Assembly: GCA_024689425.1 (NCBI GenBank)
Contig: JAILDN010000097.1
Location: 1-45,608, forward strand
Length of the DNA: 45,608 nt
Direction: 5' to 3'
Source of the DNA: Methanobrevibacter sp.
Lineage (GTDB): Archaea; Methanobacteriota; Methanobacteria; Methanobacteriales; Methanobacteriaceae
Shown here: in pieces, positions 43,031 to 45,608 of the stretch
How positions within the stretch are numbered: the stretch's first letter is position 1
Layout: the number at the start of each line of letters is the position of its first letter
Made by a program: the position numbers and the translations under genes
The notes under the pieces: model-generated
Database searches by the model: none
Told to the model about the DNA's origin: nothing
Seen by the model: the letters and a program-made list of their open reading frames with translations, nothing else

Positions 43031-43648
43031 ATGGAATGTCCTATTTGTGGTTCTGATGATATTGAGATACTTAATGCAAAACAAAAAGAATCGAAAAAGA
43101 AATTTATGGAAGAATATCTTTTAAAATGTTTTGACTGTGGCCATGTCTTTAAAGACGTTGTATCAGCAAAAAAACCTAAGAAATATAGGCTTATCATATC
43201 TGAACAGAATAAATCCCATAAAACTACAATTGAATTATCTCCAAGTGATGAGTTAAAAGTTGGAGATAACTTACTTTCAGATTTGGGTCAGGTAGAAGTT
43301 ACTAGTATTGAAGTTGATGATAAAAGAGTTAATAAAGCATTACTTGATGATGTTGAAACAATATGGGCAACTTCTGTCGAAATTCCTGCCCGTATTGGAT
43401 TTTCTGTTGATTTGCACGGAAAAGTTGATTCATATAAATTGGATTTGGATAGAGATTTTGAAATCGCTCCAGGTGATGTTGTAAAAATTGAAAATCATAT
43501 TGTTAAAGTGCATGTTATTAAAACTAATGAAAGAAAACTTACTTCTGGTTTTGCTAAAGCGGGTGTTATTAAAAGAGTTTATTCAAAACCTGTCAAATTC
43601 AATAATTTTGATTATGATTTAACTAAAGACATATTCAAAAAAACATAA
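43031..43648 (+). CDS. HVO_0476-family zinc-finger protein
   Basis: A 205-residue archaeal protein (COG1326, HVO_0476 family). It begins with a zinc ribbon (Cys3/Cys6 with Cys33/Cys36: CPICG and CFDCGHVF), a basic linker, and then a beta-rich region in which two OB-like or TRAM-like segments can be seen (RLIISEQNKSHKTTIEL; GEV-type strands; GDVVKIENHIVKVHVI). The function is unknown; the family is widespread in Euryarchaeota and possibly binds RNA. AGGAGG precedes the ATG. The MiaB-like gene follows after 18 bases, so they may be co-expressed in RNA modification. Confidence 0.85.
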   Translation: MECPICGSDDIEILNAKQKESKKKFMEEYLLKCFDCGHVFKDVVSAKKPKKYRLIISEQNKSHKTTIELSPSDELKVGDNLLSDLGQVEVTSIEVDDKRVNKALLDDVETIWATSVEIPARIGFSVDLHGKVDSYKLDLDRDFEIAPGDVVKIENHIVKVHVIKTNERKLTSGFAKAGVIKRVYSKPVKFNNFDYDLTKDIFKKT

Positions 43649-43666
43649 CTCTGTGAGACATAATCT

Positions 43667-44941
43667 ATGAAAGTATATATTGATTCATACGGATGTACAT
43701 TTAACAAAGCTGATGGTCAGATTATGGCCGGTGTTTTGAATGAAAATAACATTGATTTAGTTGATAATATAGATGATGCTGATGTTATTATTGTAAATAC
43801 CTGTTATGTAAAATTACCGACTGAAAATAAGATTGTTTATAAAATCCAACAGTTGCAAGAGAATTACCCTGAAAAGAAAATAATTGTTGGGGGTTGTATG
43901 GTTGAAATAGACCCAGAAAAATTAGATTCTATTGGGCCTAATTGTAGTTGGATTGGTCCTCATCAATTAAATAAAGTTGCGGATGTTGTTGAACAAACTT
44001 ATTGTGGTGAAGTTATTCGTGAATATGGACTTTCTAAAGAAAGTAAAGTTGGTGTTCCTAAAATCACCGATGATAGTTTAATTCATATTATTCAAATTTG
44101 TGAAGGTTGTTTAGGTGCTTGTACTTTTTGTTGTACTCGTTTTGCTCGAGGACCATTAAATAGTTATCCTATTGAAGATATTAAACTAGAGGCAAAGGAA
44201 GCTATTGAAAATGGGGCTCGTGAAATCCAACTCACTGCTCAGGATACAGCTGCTTTTGGTCGGGACACTGGTGAAAAACTATCTGATTTAATCAAAGAAG
44301 TGGCTAATTTAGATGGAGATTTTAGAGTTCGTGTTGGAATGATGCATCCTAAAAACATTTTAAATGATGTTGATGAAATAATTGATGCTATTAAACATCC
44401 TAATGTATATAATTTCATTCATTTACCAATACAAAGTGGTAGTGATAAAGTCTTAAAAGAAATGAGGCGGGGCCATACAGTAGATCAATATCTTGAAATT
44501 GTAAATAAATTTAAAAATGAAATTCCAAATTTGACATTAGCTACAGATATTATTGTGGGTTATCCAACTGAAAGCGATGATGATTTTGAAAAAACTGTCG
44601 AATTATTAAATAATGTAAGGCCAAGTTTAATTCATTTATCAAAATATCAACATAGGAAAGGTGCAATTTCTTCATCGCTTGAGGAAATTCCTCATGATGT
44701 GATGAAAAAACGTTCTAAATTTTTATCCGAAATTAAGAGTGAAATTACGAAAGCAGAGAACGAAGAATTACTTAATTCTCATCAGAATGTGTTGGTTGTT
44801 GAAAAAGGTTCTAAAGGTGGATTTATAGCTAAAACTGATTCTTATATTCCAGTAATTATTGATAATGTTAATCTAGGCGATTTTGTTGGCGTTAAAATCA
44901 CACATGCAACAGCTACATATCTAAAAGGGATTGTAGAATAA
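43667..44941 (+). CDS. tRNA-t6A methylthiotransferase (MiaB-like, CDKAL1 type)
   Basis: Radical SAM enzyme that adds a 2-methylthio group to t6A37 of tRNAs reading ANN codons. The 424-residue protein has the N-terminal cluster cysteines Cys10, Cys46 and Cys77 (UPF0004 domain), the radical SAM motif CLGACTFC (Cys148, Cys152, Cys155), PIQSGSDKVLKEMRRGH and a C-terminal TRAM domain (about 360-424). It is of the archaeal/eukaryotic e-MtaB type rather than bacterial MiaB. It ends with multiple T-rich stretches in the 200-base gap before the histone gene. Confidence 0.93.
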   Translation: MKVYIDSYGCTFNKADGQIMAGVLNENNIDLVDNIDDADVIIVNTCYVKLPTENKIVYKIQQLQENYPEKKIIVGGCMVEIDPEKLDSIGPNCSWIGPHQLNKVADVVEQTYCGEVIREYGLSKESKVGVPKITDDSLIHIIQICEGCLGACTFCCTRFARGPLNSYPIEDIKLEAKEAIENGAREIQLTAQDTAAFGRDTGEKLSDLIKEVANLDGDFRVRVGMMHPKNILNDVDEIIDAIKHPNVYNFIHLPIQSGSDKVLKEMRRGHTVDQYLEIVNKFKNEIPNLTLATDIIVGYPTESDDDFEKTVELLNNVRPSLIHLSKYQHRKGAISSSLEEIPHDVMKKRSKFLSEIKSEITKAENEELLNSHQNVLVVEKGSKGGFIAKTDSYIPVIIDNVNLGDFVGVKITHATATYLKGIVE

Positions 44942-45095
44942 TTTAATTTTTTATTTTTTTCTATATTGTTTTTTTTATAATTTTCATATATTTTTTGTCT
45001 TTAATTTTTAATCTTTTCATTATTTTTTTTGTATTGTTAAATCGGTTACTTAATAATGGGGTGGTTAATATATGGGTGAAATAGAGGGCTTTTTT

Positions 45096-45143
45096 TCCAA
45101 AACATTTATATACTATGCTTTACTATCTTTTAATTGGAGGTGA
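45096..45143 (+). promoter_or_regulatory. promoter and ribosome-binding site of the histone gene
   Basis: BRE-like TTCCAAAAC is followed by TATA-like ATTTATATAC (45104-45113). A strong Shine-Dalgarno GGAGGTGA (45136-45143) lies just before ATG 45148, near where RNA would begin, so the 5' leader is very short. Confidence 0.65.
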
Positions 45144-45147
45144 AATA

Positions 45148-45348
45148 ATGAGTGAATTACCAATCGCACCAGTAGGTCGTATCTTAAAAAATGCTGGAGC
45201 TCAAAGAATTAGTGATGAAGCTAAAATTGCATTAGCTGAAGCATTAGAAGAAAAAGGTGACGAAATCGCTAAAAAAGCTGTTAATTTCGCACGCCACGCT
45301 GGTAGAAAAACTGTAAAAGCTGAAGATATCAAATTAGCTATCAAATAG
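45148..45348 (+). CDS. archaeal histone (HMf family)
   Basis: A 66-residue histone-fold protein that dimerises and wraps DNA into archaeal nucleosomes. It begins [20 protein letters not shown] (alpha1 and first loop), continues with the long alpha2 ([33 protein letters not shown]) and ends with [10 protein letters not shown] (alpha3). The arginine after VG and the RKTVKAEDI loop are the DNA-binding features of HMfB-like histones. The frame opens 11 codons upstream, but GGAGGTGA fixes the start at 45148. It is a single gene with strong promoter, hairpin terminator and codon use typical of highly expressed genes. Confidence 0.97.
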   Translation: MSELPIAPVGRILKNAGAQRISDEAKIALAEALEEKGDEIAKKAVNFARHAGRKTVKAEDIKLAIK

Positions 45349-45374
45349 GCTTTTTACTTTTTATTTAGAAATCT

Positions 45375-45410
45375 ATTGGCCATTTTCTTGGTCAATTTAT
45401 TTTATTTTTT
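45375..45410 (+). terminator. histone-gene terminator
   Basis: ATTGGCCA and TGGTCAAT form an 8-bp stem (one G-U pair) around a 6-base loop, followed by TTATTTTATTTTTT. This is an intrinsic-type terminator 26 bases after the histone stop. Confidence 0.6.
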
Positions 45411-45423
45411 AGGTTCTGCAGTT

Positions 45424-45440
45424 GGAAAGTTTTATATATT
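45424..45440 (+). promoter_or_regulatory. promoter of the tRNA pair
   Basis: A GGAAAG BRE-like element (45424-45429) is followed by TTTATATATT (45431-45440), centred about 35 bases before the mature 5' end of tRNA-Val. Both tRNAs are probably cut from one precursor. Confidence 0.6.
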
Positions 45441-45469
45441 ACTTTTTATAGAAGATATTATGTTATGCA

Positions 45470-45541
45470 GGACCGGTGGTCTAGGGGTATGATTCCTCTT
45501 TGACGTGGAGGAGATCACGAGTTCGAATCTCGTTCGGTCCA
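45470..45541 (+). tRNA. tRNA-Val (GAC anticodon)
   Basis: A 72-nt cloverleaf from GGACCGG to the discriminator A. The acceptor stem pairs GGACCGG with TCGGTCC (one G-U). The D stem is GTC/GAT. The anticodon stem CCTCT/GGAGG surrounds the loop TTGACGT, so the anticodon is GAC. The T arm is ACGAG-TTCGAAT-CTCGT. No intron is present and CCA is not encoded. Confidence 0.95.
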
Positions 45542-45544
45542 TAT

Positions 45545-45608
45545 GCCATGGTAGTTCAGATGGGAGAACGCTAGACTGAAGATCTAGATGTCGCTGGTTC
45601 AAGTCCGG
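45545..45608 (+). tRNA. tRNA-Phe (GAA anticodon), truncated by window end
   Basis: It starts three bases after tRNA-Val. The anticodon stem CTAGA/TCTAG surrounds CTGAAGA, so the anticodon is GAA. The D arm (GTTCAGATGGGAGAAC) and the T arm up to CCGG are present; the end of the T stem and the 3' acceptor strand lie outside the window. Confidence 0.93.

Noticed and set aside
44942-45090. Possible small RNA or gene in the T-rich gap before the histone gene
   Set aside because: Only stacked T runs (terminators) and no open frame, stable stem or conserved box were seen.

Overview
The window is AT-rich archaeal chromosome and almost certainly comes from a hydrogenotrophic methanogen of the Methanobacteriales, most likely Methanobrevibacter. 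The evidence is formyl-MFR:H4MPT formyltransferase, methanofuran and methanopterin biosynthesis genes, homoaconitase-type LeuD/HacB, CDP-archaeol synthase, a tetraether-type radical SAM protein, aIF5A, NOG1, archaeal PyrI, RibL and an HmfA-type histone, together with TATA/BRE promoters and a mix of leadered (GGTGA/GGAGG) and apparently leaderless genes.

Layout. 1-1.7 kb: aIF5A and agmatinase (polyamine/hypusine theme), then a small winged-helix regulator on the minus strand. 1.7-6.7 kb: a tight seven-gene operon of unrecognised proteins, four of which carry one to three CxxC..CxxC zinc ribbons (eight ribbons in all). These are combined with a SHOCT tail, four membrane helices or a coiled coil, and the operon also holds a highly acidic 13-residue Asp/Gly repeat protein. 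This is the best candidate for an undescribed system. 6.8-13.2 kb: TIGR00300/ornithine cyclodeaminase-like protein, adenine deaminase, DUF447, a SIS-domain isomerase, Hsp20 and NOG1. 13.2-15.2 kb: a gene-poor island around one zinc ribbon-TPR-HIRAN protein. 15.2-20.7 kb: Ftr, DUF389 membrane protein, AMMECR1, TldD and a GMC-type oxidoreductase with a [4Fe-4S]-like Cys motif.

20.7-23.9 kb (minus strand): a probable operon hisA-ribL-argC-flavodoxin-pyrI. 24-32.6 kb: GNAT, an ABC exporter-like pair behind an 18-bp palindrome, a DGC-like protein, a small unknown, a CadC-like repressor with a P1B-type Zn/Cd/Pb ATPase behind an inverted repeat, and a MATE exporter. 32.8-35.8 kb: GNAT, TruA, a small secreted protein, an internally deleted NCS2/AzgA-type purine permease and a small membrane protein. 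35.9-44.9 kb is a cofactor and lipid block: UDP-GlcNAc 2-epimerase, MfnD and MfnF (methanofuran), CarS and the MJ0619/Tes radical SAM enzyme, beta-RFAP synthase (methanopterin), HacB/LeuD, an HVO_0476-type zinc-finger protein and a MiaB-like tRNA methylthiotransferase. 44.9-45.6 kb: a histone gene and tandem tRNA-Val(GAC) and tRNA-Phe(GAA), the latter cut by the window end.

How it fits together: Ftr uses methanofuran and H4MPT, and both cofactors have biosynthetic genes here. CarS and the Tes-like enzyme are divergent neighbours in membrane-lipid synthesis. The zinc-ribbon operon, the deleted permease and the island at 13.2-15.2 kb are the parts that routine annotation explains least. No CRISPR array, prophage or intact insertion sequence was seen.
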